DNA of 64,000 bases from Salvia splendens (GCF_004379255.2 NC_056038.1:23300061-23364060), one strand, 5' to 3'; shown: positions 33,901 through 44,623, numbered from the stretch's first letter. The notes: generated by a model from the sequence alone, not told the origin. Numbers and translations are program-made.

Positions 33901-35223
33901 AGAACCCTTACAGATCTTCATACTTCCATCTCCCCACTTTCCACTCAGGCCAGAGTGCTCAAGTGCAGTACATGACATCAAATTGTAGCATAATTCAGGC
34001 ACATATCTTACATCATTCATGTTCAACACATAGCCATTCTCAAACTGCAAACACACAGTGCCAATACCTTGAACAACACACTTTTTATCATCAGCCATAG
34101 AGACATAGGTATTAGTTACAGGCTTTATGTCAGTGAACAATTCCTTAAAAGGACTTACATGGTATGTACAGCCAGAGTCACATAGCCAATCATTTGAAGA
34201 GAAAGCACATTTGGGGGAGGCATTAATATACATCAGACCATGCAGCATAAACACAGAGTCATTTTCATTTTCAAATTTGACAATATTTGCCACATTTTCA
34301 ATCTGTGAGTTTCCATTATTATTGTTAGGAGGTTTATACTTCTTTAGCTTATTACAGTTCTTCTTAAAGTGCCCAGGTTCCCCACAATTATAACATTTCC
34401 TGACAAATCTAGGGTCCTTACTGTTGGACCTAGATCTGAACTTTCTTCTGGAGTTAGACCCTCCATTAGATTCATTCCCCCCTGTTGAGTTAGACCTTCC
34501 CCTAACATTTAAAGCCTTATTAGGAGTAGCCTTATCAGAAGCTCTTTCCCTTAGATCCAATTCTTTTGATTTAAGAGAGCTAATTATCAAATCAAGAGGA
34601 GCAGCATCTCTGCCATATTTAATAGCTGCTTTAACATCACTGTATGAATCAGGAATGGCATTCATCAAAGCAATACTGGTATATTCATCAATAGTTTTAT
34701 CTCCTGACCTCTTAATGTCTTGAACAAGCTTTTGAAATCTATCCACATTGTCATCAATATCTTTTGACAAATCAAGCTTAAATTTAAAAAGTTTTTCAAG
34801 CAAATACATCCTTGAAGACATAGAAGTTTCAGTGTACAAGGTATCAAGATATTTCCACATTTCAGAGGCAGATTCAATGTGATTTATCTTCCTAATCACA
34901 GAGTCAGACAAATTGAGAATTATAGTTGCTTTTGCCAATTCATTCATTTCATCAAGCTTATCTTGTGGGGTATCAGTAGGCACAGTACCATCAACACATT
35001 TAAACACTTTTTGCTGAATAAGAACACATTTAAGCTTCTGTTTCCAAATCACAAAGTCATTTTTGCCATTGAAAGGGACCAAACTGACAGGTTGAGCCAT
35101 TTTAGAAGCAAACAAAAGAAAAAAGAAAAATTTCAAGCAGCACAGAGAGGAAGAAAAAAAAAAGGCAATTAAAACCCTCAGCAGGCAACCAAGCAAGCAC
35201 ACAGACAGCCTTTCAGGCAGCAA
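30901..35223 (-). CDS. Copia gag-pol polyprotein, unit 3 (intact, 1440 codons)
   Basis: The protein is the same as that of unit 2 as far as I can compare. All catalytic residues of protease, integrase (D-D-35-E), RT (YVDD) and RNase H are present. Two silent base differences distinguish it from the other units: A at 32536 (G in units 1 and 2) and G at 32644 (A in units 1 and 2). The likely gag start is the Met 41 residues into the open frame. It lies next to LTR 4, the outer 5' LTR, so its transcription would begin at the only LTR not preceded by another unit. Confidence 0.95.
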   Translation of the reverse strand: MLPERLSVCLLGCLLRVLIAFFFSSSLCCLKFFFFLLFASKMAQPVSLVPFNGKNDFVIWKQKLKCVLIQQKVFKCVDGTVPTDTPQDKLDEMNELAKATIILNLSDSVIRKINHIESASEMWKYLDTLYTETSMSSRMYLLEKLFKFKLDLSKDIDDNVDRFQKLVQDIKRSGDKTIDEYTSIALMNAIPDSYSDVKAAIKYGRDAAPLDLIISSLKSKELDLRERASDKATPNKALNVRGRSNSTGGNESNGGSNSRRKFRSRSNSKDPRFVRKCYNCGEPGHFKKNCNKLKKYKPPNNNNGNSQIENVANIVKFENENDSVFMLHGLMYINASPKCAFSSNDWLCDSGCTYHVSPFKELFTDIKPVTNTYVSMADDKKCVVQGIGTVCLQFENGYVLNMNDVRYVPELCYNLMSCTALEHSGLSGKWGDGSMKICKGSMCLFKARRKCGLYVCNVVPLTCDKACANVVNSDKLLLWHNRLGHMSEKGLNILKKHAILSDSDVMGNMPFCDTCVLGKQHRVFFPTPVPANISKNVLEYLHMDVWGPASVSSHSGSVYFLSIIDDFSRKVWCFLMKHKYDVFGKFTTWKTFIETQTGNKIKVIRTDNGLEFCNKQFDDLCACHGIKRHKTVPYTPQQNGVAERMNRTLLDKVRCMLAKSGLSKKFWGEALMTATYLVNRSPSVPLQGLCPEYVFFGKSLDLSNLRVFGCSAFVHTKTDKLEPRSRKGVFLGYPEGVKGYRIWLRDEPGFKVIISRDVVFNESEFPCLQMAENPAPQNVDSDPLIEVESTNTPTAVEHPQDVPSEVEQPYWNCTPIYTPNETPNEGGPQDNDMNVPSNDNMDNVADLPGSPVCNPPIMPVQNVLNSPSGIQNAIDAPNLNDYILSRDRPRRQIHKPARYDGYVGLVALINLAFNVHEADGEEPQSYKQATRSKFWNEWHKAMLEEMNSLKINHTWILVPLPLGASVVDCRWLYKLKSEVEGLRYKARLVAKGFTQQEGVDYTEIFAPVVKFTTVRLMLTLCAHFDWELKQMDVKTAFLHGDLDKPIYMRQPEGFVDPKFPNHVCLLKKALYGLKQSPRQWNIKFNTCMHDLGFVRSTFDACLYVKNLNTAAPVFLLLYVDDMLIMGPCLKTITAVQTALSKNFDMKDLGDAQKILGINIIRNRKECVLVLHQEPYVLKILKKFNMFDAKPTSVPLAAHFMLSKDLCPKSDYDINAMKKVPYANAIGSVMYLMVSTRPDIAYAVSCLSRYMSNPGPVHWEALKWLLRYLKHTSKYGLCFSRCEDGVKLTGYVDSNYANDRDKRKSTTSYVFTVCRSCISWKSQLQQIVALSTTESEYIAITEAMKEAVWLKGVLSELNFVKTPPVLFSDSQSAIQLCKNPVFHDRTKHIDVRFHYIRDIVEKNEVSLLKVHTDKNPADMGTKCLPLEKLLFCIKYLHFDLG

Positions 35224-35624
35224 GAGAACACAGAGTTTTCACACAAGAACCTCAAATCCTTGACTGTCACGAGCAAGGCCGGCTAAGGCTATCCCAGTTC
35301 GCAATCACTCGCTTGTGGAGGGCGCAGGGGGTCACTTAGGCAGCACAAAATGCTTGGTGGTCAAGTAATAAGAGATTTTAAAGCAGAGAGCGCAAGAAAC
35401 ACCACGGAAGCAAGAAACACAGTGAAAAAACACACCAAGAAACCCTAAGTCTTGCCAAGACTGTCTACCAACAACAAAAAAACCCAATCCTATAGTTGGC
35501 ACTAAACAGAAAAAGAAATATCCAGAAAGATTTAGCCAATTTACCAGAGCAAACCCCCACTCGAGGGAGGGTTCCACTTGCCCACCTCCTTTAGCGACTC
35601 GGCGTGCCGGAATAGTCCCCCCGT

Positions 35625-35637
35625 GGCTCTGATACCA
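35625..35637 (-). other. Primer binding site (initiator tRNA-Met), unit 3
   Basis: Minus-strand TGGTATCAGAGCC one base inside LTR 4. Confidence 0.9.
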
Positions 35638-35638
35638 C

Positions 35639-36444
35639 TGTAGGGATCAGACTATCCGGATTCACTATTTACCGAGACCTCTTTGGTCTTGTTTTACAAG
35701 ATGGCTCAGTCAAACCACCAACCAAGCGACTGATTTAATACAAGGACACTAGCTATTACAATCAATGAGCTAATGAACTTAAACACTGCCTTCACGAACC
35801 AGAATCCTCAAGATTCACCGAGAACCCTGCACAACTAGAAACCCTAGTTAGTAAAATAAGAAAGATCCTTTCGGATCTACACAAACCAAGCAGTAATAAG
35901 CAATATAACAAAGGAATCGCATAGATCTATAAGCAATGGCTCAGCCACCCGCCAATAGTACAGATCTATTCACCAAAACAACAATCCAAGGGAGCAACGT
36001 TGAGTTCAACCGTGAATCTCTTCACAAACCATAGGTTGCAACCCCAAACCACTCCACTGCACCGGATCTAGCCGATCTCAAAGCTCACAACCACAGAAAC
36101 CTCTCCACAAGAAACCCTAACTTCTCTGGAACCCCTGCAACCGAAGTAGTTGCTAATCTCAAACCCACACACTCGTTTAATCACACAAATATCAGTGATA
36201 AACCACAGTGGAACAACCAGAGAAACATCAGAGAAGGAAAACTCAAGGGAAACTCAAGAACTCGAGAGAGAAGTGTGAGAAATCAGAGAGTAGAGAGTGA
36301 AGTGAGGCGGTGAGTGGAGAGAGGGGGGTATATCAACCCGGGAATGGGCTAGGGCAAAAAACTAGCCCAACTTACCTGATGGGCCAGATTAATTCCAGGC
36401 CCAACAATAATAGTCCACCAACTTAACAGCCCAAACAATCAACA
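35639..36444 (-). repeat. Copia array LTR 4 (outer 5' LTR)
   Basis: 806 bp. It carries A at 35698 like LTR 1 and appears identical to LTR 1 throughout. It is followed by the TATAT target duplication (36445-36449). Confidence 0.92.
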
Positions 36445-36449
36445 TATAT

Positions 36450-37331
36450 AATATTATATATATGTGTATAACAATCTCACATGCTAATATACTTACACAT
36501 ATGTATACACGTAATCAATACTTTTCATATACAAGTATTATAATACTCCCCGTATTATAATTGTAATGAAACCTTATGCATACATATATACATTGATACT
36601 ATTATATTAAATAAATAGAGGTAAGAGAAGAGGGTTATCAATACATCCGAATTCTAATTCTTTAATTGGCACCGATCCATCACGGTACCATCTTTTATAT
36701 TAGAATTCTTAACTTTTAATATGAACTTAATCCATAATATTAAACCAATAGATACATAGGTCACGTAAGAATAAAAATAATCTTACAGTCATAACTCACC
36801 TTTTTCGGTATATTCGAATCAATTTGTCGATTTCACATTGTGTGAATAACACAAAACTCTCCTTTTACACTGTGTTTCAGTGAATACACATTTGTAAGCA
36901 TGAAATAAGTGATGAATTTGCATATATTACATACTAATCCAGCATACAATTTAATCTAAATGCAACATATTAATTTGTGCATGGTTCCAAAGAGAGCATC
37001 TACGCTAATTACTATATGTATCGCTGAAAACGATATGCTCTATCCAAACACAAAGAAATCATAAACAAGATCAAACTACCCAAAAGATTATGTCTTTCAG
37101 CTTGCTCCAATTTAAAACAAACTCGAGATGCCATTTCTCGAAACCAACAAATCTTGAAAGACAAATTCCTTTTGTGATCAACATTATTGTTATTACTTTA
37201 TTTATAGAGAAAAAGGCTCCCCCCAGTTTTCTATTCATAATTCGTTGTCCACTTTTAACAATTGGTAAACCGGGACCATCCCTCCATTGTCCCATATATC
37301 ATCATTCTATTATACTATTTATGTTAGTCCA
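36450..37331. other. AT-rich intergenic DNA right of the copia array
   Basis: AT-rich, with short frames only. No domain, RNA gene or convincing transposon terminus was recognised before the hAT-type element. Confidence 0.35.
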
Positions 37332-37740
37332 CCTCAGGTCAGTGGTGGACACAGGTGGAGGAGGTGAGGGGCTAAAACCCTTCCCAAACTTTTTTTAATA
37401 AATTTCTATTTTAAAATTTTTAGAAACTATCTTCAGCCCTTCCCAAGTTAATATCTTTGGGGATTAATGGGAGGGAGATTTAATGGAAAGGAGGGGCTGA
37501 AAAATAAAATTGCAGAGAAAACTTCTTTGAAAATGGCCGACGCATAGAGGTTGGATGAGGAAGAAGATGTAATAAATAAAAGCTGTTAAATGAATAATGG
37601 TATTTACTAATAGTTGAAAAAGTCAATTCCACTTACACGGTTGCACGTTTTATCTGAAAAGTGTAACTACGTTTTAAAGTTACTGTAACACTTTTAGAAT
37701 TGTTTCCTAAATTTGCAACTAACGTTTTTTAATTTAGAGG

Positions 37741-38415
37741 GAACATCTTTTTTTGGTCCACGAACTTTGCCAAAGTATCATTTTAGGTCCGTGAACTTTG
37801 AAAATATCATTTGAGGTCCACCAACTATAGATTAATATCATGTGAAGTACTTTTTACTATTTCCAAGTTTTTTAGACGAAAATACCCCCAATACCTTAAA
37901 GTGTATATATTTTTAATAAATTTATCATATACTCATATTTTTTTATAAATATCTTTACAATATATTTTTGACAAATTTTCTAAATATAATTTGACCTTAA
38001 ATATTATCACTTAATTTTGTGACATTCAAGTAAAATTGCTTCTTCAATTATTTATATTAATTTTTTTTTTAAATTGAATAAATAACTTTTCTTTAATAAT
38101 AAAAAATTGAATAAAGATCTTTTCTTGCATGTCACAAAATTAAATGATAATATTGAAGGTCAGATTATATTTAGAAAATTTGTCAAAAATATATTGTAAA
38201 GATATTTATAAAAAAATATGAGTATATGATAAATTTATTAAAAATATACACCCTTTAAGGTATTGAGGGTATTTTCGTCCAAAAAAACTTGGAAATAGTA
38301 AAAAGTACTTCAAATGATATTAACTCATAGTTGGTGGACCTTAAATGATATTTTCAAAGTTCACGGACCTAAAATGATACTTTGGTAAAGTTCGTGGTTC
38401 ACAAAATGAGGTCAG
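37741..38415. mobile_element. Foldback (long inverted repeat) element, about 675 bp
   Basis: Two arms of about 300 bp are inverted copies. GGTCCACGAACTTTGCCAAA on the left mirrors TTTGGTAAAGTTCGTGG on the right, and inner blocks such as TAAATTTATCATATACTC mirror GAGTATATGATAAATTTA. The loop (about 38050-38110) is AT-rich. Such long-TIR MITEs are often Mutator-like. Its outer limits and target duplication could not be fixed. Confidence 0.6.
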
Positions 38416-38584
38416 TTTTTTACTTTTGTTTTGCCGTAGTTCACAAAATCACAATGTATTAGATAATTATGCATTTTTATGTATTAGATATTTATCGTTT
38501 TAGCGAAACAGACACAAGTATTATTCTTTTTGTTAAACTTGTAGGATTAATTAGATATTCATGCATTTTAATAATTTTTAATAC

Positions 38585-39136
38585 TGTTGGTTATTTTAGT
38601 GTAATTGGATTAACTTGATTGATCAATATTGTTGTAATGAGACATCATACAAGTTTGGAAATGCGAAGTGCACGCTTGTTTGAATTCATTATGATTAGAT
38701 GGGGGTTCGGGGGCAGCGCTCCCGAGTAGCGGGGTCTAAGGGGCGGCAGCCCCTGGCTGGAGTCGAGCTGACAGGTCAGCTTGGAAATTTTTTATTTCCA
38801 TTAAAGTTGCTGTATAGAAAATTTCATCCGGAAATATAATTTCTGATAGTCGAAGGAATAATTTACAATTTTTGAAACCCTTTGGAAAAACAATTAAAAT
38901 CGGTTAAGAAACGAAGAGACACAACATTTCGTGAAAAGACGCGACGTTTCGTTTCCGGCCTTTTCTTATTGATCATTTTCGGTTCAAAGTGGTAATCGCA
39001 GAATCACATACAAAACTTCTAAACCTGAATTGTATCCGATCAAATATTGGTAGAACCACCAAATTGATTTGATCTGAAAGTGTTTCACGCCTTTTAGGAT
39101 ATCCTATTGTTCATATTTGAGTAAAAATCCATAACA
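38585..39136 (+). repeat. 5' LTR of the decayed copia element
   Basis: 552 bp, TG...CA ends. Contains a GC-rich block (about 38700-38770) of GGGGCAGCGC / GGGGCGGCAGCCCC motifs. Confidence 0.88.
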
Positions 39137-39158
39137 AAGATCAAATCAATTTTTTAAA

Positions 39159-42100
39159 ATGTCGAACAAGGAAACGGTGAAGGAAGCAATGAAAGGTTTT
39201 GCGAAGTTGGACAAGTTTGCTGGCCAGGATTTCAGACGCTGGTAAAAGAAGATGCATTTCATGTTGACAAATCTGAAGGTCGCGTATGTTCTGAGTACTC
39301 CCTTGCCCTTGCCCGAGGCTGTTGAAAATGAAACTTTGGAACAAACAAGGAGGCTGATGAACGGTATGTCTGATTCCTTATTTGATGTGTATCAAAATGA
39401 AGAGTCTGCTAAAGAATTGTGGGATTCCCTCGAAGCCAAATATATGGCAGAAGATGCCTCTAGCAAGAAATTTCTTGTTGGGAATTTTATTAACTATAAA
39501 ATGGTAGATTCGAATCATAGAACAATACAATGAATTGTTGAGGATATTGGGACAGTTTTCCCAATATGATATGAAAATGGATGAATCCATTTCTGTTTCT
39601 AGCATTATCGATAAACTGCCACCCTCCTGGAAAGATTTTAAAAATAATCTAAAACATAAGAAGGAGGAAGTGCGGAATAACAGTAAGGAAATAATAGTAA
39701 GGAAACTGCCACCCTCAAGGAAATAACAGTAAGGCTGGGAATAAGAAGCCTAAACTGATGTGCTGGAAGTACGGTAAATCCGGACACTTCAAGAGGGACT
39801 GCAAGTTTGGAAACGGTGGAAGTAAAGGAAAGAACGAGGCTGGTACAAGTAGATCCAAAGATCTGGGAAAACAATCAGGTTCGTTTTCTGTACCTAATGA
39901 TCATTATGTTGAGAACTATTATGCATCAATAATTTCTGAAGCACTTTATGTGCAGGATGATGATCTATCATGGTGGGTTGATTCGAGTGCAACATGTCAT
40001 GTGTGCAAGGATCGTCAATGGTTCAAAGACCAATTGAAGATGGATCTTCATTGAAGATGGGCAATGTTGCAACTGAACCAATCAAAGGAATAGGAAATGT
40101 CAAGCTAGTATTTACTTCTGGAAACTCTTTAGTTTTAGAAAATGTTGTGTATGTACCTGGAATTCGTAAAAACTTAGTATCTGGTATTGTATTAAATAAT
40201 TGTGGATATAAACAAGTTTTAAAAAGGGACAAATACATTCTGTCTAGACATGGTACTTTTATTGGATTCGGTTATTTTTGTGGTATGTTTAAGTTGATCT
40301 AGATGTTTCTTTTGTTAAAAATTCTGTTTGCATGACTTCTACTAGTTCTAGTAATCATGTTAGCAAATCAGAATTATGGCATGCTGGATTAGGTCATGTA
40401 CATGACAATAGATTGAAAGATATGTCGAAAATGAGTTTAATACCAGCTTTTGAATTGAATGTTGAAAGGTGTAAAACTTGCATGTTAACTAAGATTATAT
40501 TTCAATAAACATATCAAAAAAGATACTAAGGTATTAGAACTTATACACAGTGATTTGTGTGACTTTCATTCGACTCCATCTCTTGGTAATAAAAAGTATG
40601 TAGTTACTTTTATTGATGATACTTCTAGATATTGCAATGTCTATAGGTGCCATTCAAAAGATGAAGCTCTTGATAAATTTAAAATCTTCAAAGAAAGTGT
40701 AGAGCTCCATGATGGTGTGAAGATTAAAGTTCTTCGCACTGATAGGGGAGGTGAGTATTATGATCCGGTATATTTCGAATCTACTGGTATAGTACATCAG
40801 ACTATTGCTCCATATACACCACAACAAAATGGTGTAGCGGAAAGAAAGAATAGAACATTGAAAGAAATGGTTAATTCAATGTTGTGCTATTCTGGCATAA
40901 GTGAAGGATTTTGGGGTGATGCTATGTTAACAACCTGTTATTTATTGAACAGAGTTCCTAATAAAAGGAACAAGATAACCCCTTATGAATTTGAAATAAC
41001 AAACCACCAAAACTGAGTTATCTCAGAGTTTGGGGTTGTTGGGTTGTGGTAAGACTAACGGATCCTAAAATTAAAACCATAGGTCAAAGAGGTATAGATT
41101 GTGTATTTCTTGGCTATCCTGAAAATTTTGTATGTTGTAGGTTCTATGTCATAGAACCTAATGACTACGTATCCGTGCACTCTATTATTGAGTCAAGAGA
41201 TGTTGATTTTGGCAAAGAGGATAGATTCACGTCTTTACCTAAACTGGAGAAGTGGTAGAGTAAGAAAAGCTAAGTCTCTTGGTGATGATTTCCAATTGTA
41301 CTTGGTAGAAGGATCAAGGAATGAAATTAACTTTCAATATCAATATTGTTTTAATATTGGTGATGATCCAAGGACCTACAAAGAAGCTATGACATTGAAG
41401 GATACTGCATTTTGGAAAGAGGCAATCCAAGATGAGATGAATTTTATAATCCAAAATAATACTTGGAAACTGACTGATTTACCACCTGGGTGTGAACCTT
41501 TGGATAGTAAATGTATCTTCAAAACGAAGATGAAGGTGGATAGAAGCATAGACAAATATAAAGCCAGATTGGTTGTCCAAGGATTTAGACAAAAGGAAGG
41601 AGTTGATTTCTTTGACACTTATGCTTTGTTGCTAGGATTTCCACCATTAGATTATTGTTAGCACTTGCTGCTATACATAATCTTATAATTCACCAAATGA
41701 ATGTCAAGACTGCCTTTTTGAATGGTGAATTAGATGAAGAGATTTACATGAAACAACCAGAAGGCTTTGTCATGCCTGGTAATGAACATAAGGTATGTAA
41801 ATTGGTAAAATCTCTTTATGGACTAAAGCAAGCCCCAAGCAATGGCATCAAAAGTTTGATGACGTGGTGTTGTCTAATTGTTTTGTATTAAATCAAGCAG
41901 ACAAGTGTGTATATAGCAAATTTGATACTACTGGTAAAGGGGTGATCATTTGCCTATATGTAGATGACATGTTGATCTTTGGTACTGACCAAGATCAAGT
42001 TGATAAAACAAAGAAATTTTTGTCATCTAAGTTTGAGATGAAAGACATGGGGAAGGCTGATGTGATTCTTGGAATTAAGATCACACATGGAGAACAAGGA

Positions 42101-42889
42101 ATTTTCATTTCTCAATCACATTATATTGAGAAGGTGTTGGAAAAATTTAATTTCAAAGATTGTTCTCCAGTTAAGACTCCTTTTGATCCTAGTGTAAAAC
42201 TCGTGCCTAATAAAGGAGTTGCTGTGAATCAGCTTGAATATTCAAACGCTATTGGATCACTCATGTATGCTATGATTAGTACTAGACCCGATATAGCCTT
42301 TGTAGTTGGAAAATTGAGTCGATATACTCACAATCCAAGTTTAATCCATTGGCAAGCAATGAATCAAGTATTTAGATACTTAAAAGGAACCATCGATTAT
42401 AGTTTGTCTTATTCTGGATTTCCTTATGTTCTTGAAGGTTATTCGGATGCAAGTTGGATTACCAATATGGAAGATCATTCTTTCCCAAGTGGTTGGGTAT
42501 TCCGTCTTGGAGGTGGTGCTATATGGTGGGTATCAAAGAAACAAACTTGTATCACTAATTCAATAATGGAATCTGAGTTTGTGGCATTACCAGCAGCTGG
42601 TAAAGAGGCATAATGGCTAAGAAATTTGATTTATGAAATTTCATTGTGGCCTAAACCAATATCACATATATCTATCAGATGTGATAGTGCAGCTACTTTG
42701 GCTAAGGCATATAGTCAAGTGTATAATGGAAAGTCAAGACACTTAGGTGTCAGACATAGCATGATTCGTGAACTTATTACGGATGGTGTGATATCTGTGG
42801 AGTTTGTGAGAACTCAAAACAATTTAGCCGATCATTTAACCAAAGGGTTAAGTAGAGATCTTGTGCACAAGTCAACTATAAATCTTTGA
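39159..42889 (+). pseudogene. Copia gag-pol pseudogene (frameshifts and stops)
   Basis: Pieces of a copia polyprotein lie in order across several frames. Gag starts MSNKETVKEAM at 39159 but meets TAA at codon 29 (39243) and further stops. The zinc knuckle at about 39760 reads CWKYGKSGHFKRDC, with the second Cys changed to Tyr. The protease site at about 39976 is DSS instead of DSG. The integrase core (about 40530-41016) keeps HSDL, RTDRG and NGVAE. RT (about 41350-42300) keeps YVDDML near 41958, and RNase H runs to the stop at 42889 with one in-frame stop near 42611. Domain order confirms copia. It cannot make its own proteins. Confidence 0.9.
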
Positions 42890-43398
42890 TATTAAGATAC
42901 CCAATTCCCATTTAGTATAATACTAGATGTTGAATTCAATGTGGAAGGCTTAATGTTTAGAGATTGGAACACATTGAAGAATCATCCCAAGGTATGTGTT
43001 CAGACCTACAAGTTAAAGAGGTTGAATGTATATATTATTAATAGTTCTCTTGAAAAATTGCATATGTAGGTGCAAGAATAAAATAAGTACCTATATAAGC
43101 ATGAAGATTAGCCGCTTCAAGAAACTAAGACTTGGTTTCGACATGTTTATGAAGGATAAGCACATAGGCTAGTAAATAGTGTCAAGATAGAACATATTCG
43201 TATGTAGACTTTTGTGTAGATTATCTTCGCGTATTCAATATGAGTTCCTAGGGTTCAATCCCTGGGTATTCGAACGTATGGAATGTGTAATGTACTAAGG
43301 TGCAATTCAATCGTTACGATATTTCATTTATGCAAAAGTTTGAATTTTGAGATGACTTGTTTTAGTTAATCAAGGATTGCACTAAAATAGGGGAGGAA

Positions 43399-43812
43399 TG
43401 TTGGTTATTTTAGTGTAATTGGATTAACTTGATTGATCAATATTGTCGTAATGAGACATCATACAAGTTTGGAAGTGCGGAGTGCATGCATATTTGAATT
43501 CATTATGATTAGACGAGGGTTCGGGGGCAGCGCCCCCGAGTAGCGGGGTCCAAGGGGCGGCAACACCTGGCGGGGTCCAAGGGGCAGAGCCCCTGACCAG
43601 AGTCGAGCTGAAAGACACGACGTTTCGTTTCAGGCCTCTTCTTATTGATCATTTTCAGTTCAAAGTGGTAATCGCAGAATCACATACAAAACTTCTAAAC
43701 CTGAATTGTATCCGATCAAATATTGGTAGAACCACCAAATTGATTTGATCTGAAAGTGTTTCACGCCTTTCAGGATATCCTATTGTTCATATTTGAGTAA
43801 AAATCCATAACA
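43399..43812 (+). repeat. 3' LTR of the decayed copia element
   Basis: 414 bp, TG...CA ends. Compared with the 5' LTR it lacks about 140 bp after AGTCGAGCTGA and has an extra CGGGGTCCAAGGGGC copy (about 43572-43586). Confidence 0.88.
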
Positions 43813-43816
43813 AATA

Positions 43817-44025
43817 CTCTATTCGTACCGTAAAAATAGAAATTTTTTTCTTTTTGGATCATCCCTAAAAATAAAAACTTTCTATATTAGGAAATTGAGT
43901 TCTCTCTAATGAGTCAAGACTCATTTTCCACCAATCCACTTTCGTTCTATCTCTCTTACTTTACCTATTTTGTATTAAAATTCGTGTCGTTTCAAAAGTT
44001 TTTTATTTTTAGGGGACGAAAGGAG
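43817..44025. mobile_element. Stowaway-like MITE beside the copia insertion
   Basis: TA plus CTCTATTCGTACCGTAAAAA at the left and TTTTTAGGGGACGAAAGGAG plus TA at the right are inverted ends of the Stowaway type. Its left TA lies within the AATAC duplication, so the copia element inserted exactly at the MITE border. Confidence 0.6.
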
Positions 44026-44111
44026 TATATATTGAGTACATATATATATTATAAAAAGTTTTAGTGAAGCCCCTGCCAAAATTTATTTATGCGTCCGCCA
44101 CTGCCTCAGGT

Positions 44112-44620
44112 ATATTCATTTTTATTCAATCTCATGACATTTGTTCCTTTGGAATTAATTTTAAAGAGGAGTCACTTTCTTGCTCGACGTCACTATATTA
44201 ATCAGTAATCAATCACGTAAAATATTAGTACGAATTTTTTTATTGGTTGGAAATATTAGTACTACCTCCGTCCTGTGAAAATAACACATTTTAGAATAAA
44301 ATATTTTTAAATGTAAATTAATAAAGTATGAGAAAAATATAAAGAAAAAGTGATTGACGTATTTAGTGGAGAATGAGCCTCTTGCTTTATTGGAGAGAAA
44401 GAAAAGTAATAAAAAATAGAAGTACTCCAAAATAACAAAAGTAGTACTACATCCGTTCTCTAAAAATAATACTCCATCTGTCCCATAAAAATAGAAACAT
44501 TGGGAAGGTACAAGAATTAATGCATAATTGGTAAAGTAAAATGAAGAAGGAAAATGGTAGTTAATATAGTGCTAGTGGATAGGAGGACCCACATTATTAT
44601 TAGTGTTTAGTGACGGACCC
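44112..44620. other. Worn MITE ends and AT-rich DNA
   Basis: TACTACCTCCGTCCTGTG (about 44262) and TACTCCATCTGTCCCATA (about 44469) look like Stowaway termini without clear partners. No genes seen. Confidence 0.35.
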
Positions 44621-44623
44621 TAG

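Larger units (their letters stand above)
18323..36444 (-). mobile_element. Tandem Tork/Tnt1-like Ty1/copia array: 4 LTRs, 3 internal domains
   Basis: Four direct repeats of exactly 806 bp (18323-19128, 24045-24850, 29842-30647, 35639-36444) alternate with three internal domains (19129-24044, 24851-29841, 30648-35638). Unit periods are 5722 and 5797 bp, differing by the 75-bp gag deletion in the leftmost unit. Only the outer edges carry a target duplication, TATAT (18318-18322 and 36445-36449), so this is one insertion that later expanded, or one inserted concatemer. It is not three insertions. Each unit is oriented 5' to 3' on the minus strand. Identity between units is extremely high: I noted seven single-base differences across the array by eye. 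A collapsed or over-expanded assembly must be excluded. Confidence 0.92.
38585..43812 (+). mobile_element. Decayed Ty1/copia element with both LTRs
   Basis: The LTRs run 38585-39136 (552 bp) and 43399-43812 (414 bp), both beginning TGTTGGTTATTTTAGTG and ending AAATCCATAACA. A perfect 5-bp duplication, AATAC, flanks the element (38580-38584 and 43813-43817). The right LTR lacks an internal stretch of about 140 bp and differs at several other bases, so the insertion is much older than the 18-36 kb array. A polypurine tract, AATAGGGGAGGAA, precedes the right LTR. No TGGTATCAGAGC primer site follows the left LTR, which instead continues AAGATCAAATCAA. Confidence 0.9.
37340..44103. mobile_element. 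hAT-type element split by nested insertions
   Basis: The left end CAGTGGTGGACACA (37340) and the reverse complement of the right end, CAGTGGCGGACGCA (ending 44103), form a 14-bp inverted repeat with two mismatches. They are flanked by a perfect 8-bp duplication, CCTCAGGT (37332-37339 and 44104-44111). CAGTGGCGGA ends with 8-bp duplications are common in plant hAT-type elements. Most of the interval is later insertions: a foldback element (37741-38415), a copia element (38585-43812) and a Stowaway MITE (43817-44025). What remains is under 1 kb and has no transposase. Confidence 0.75.

Noticed and set aside
38580..43817. Treating the 38.6-43.8 kb copia as a relative of the tandem array
   Set aside because: LTRs differ in length and sequence, it lacks the tRNA-Met primer site, its orientation is opposite, and the protein fragments are clearly more diverged.
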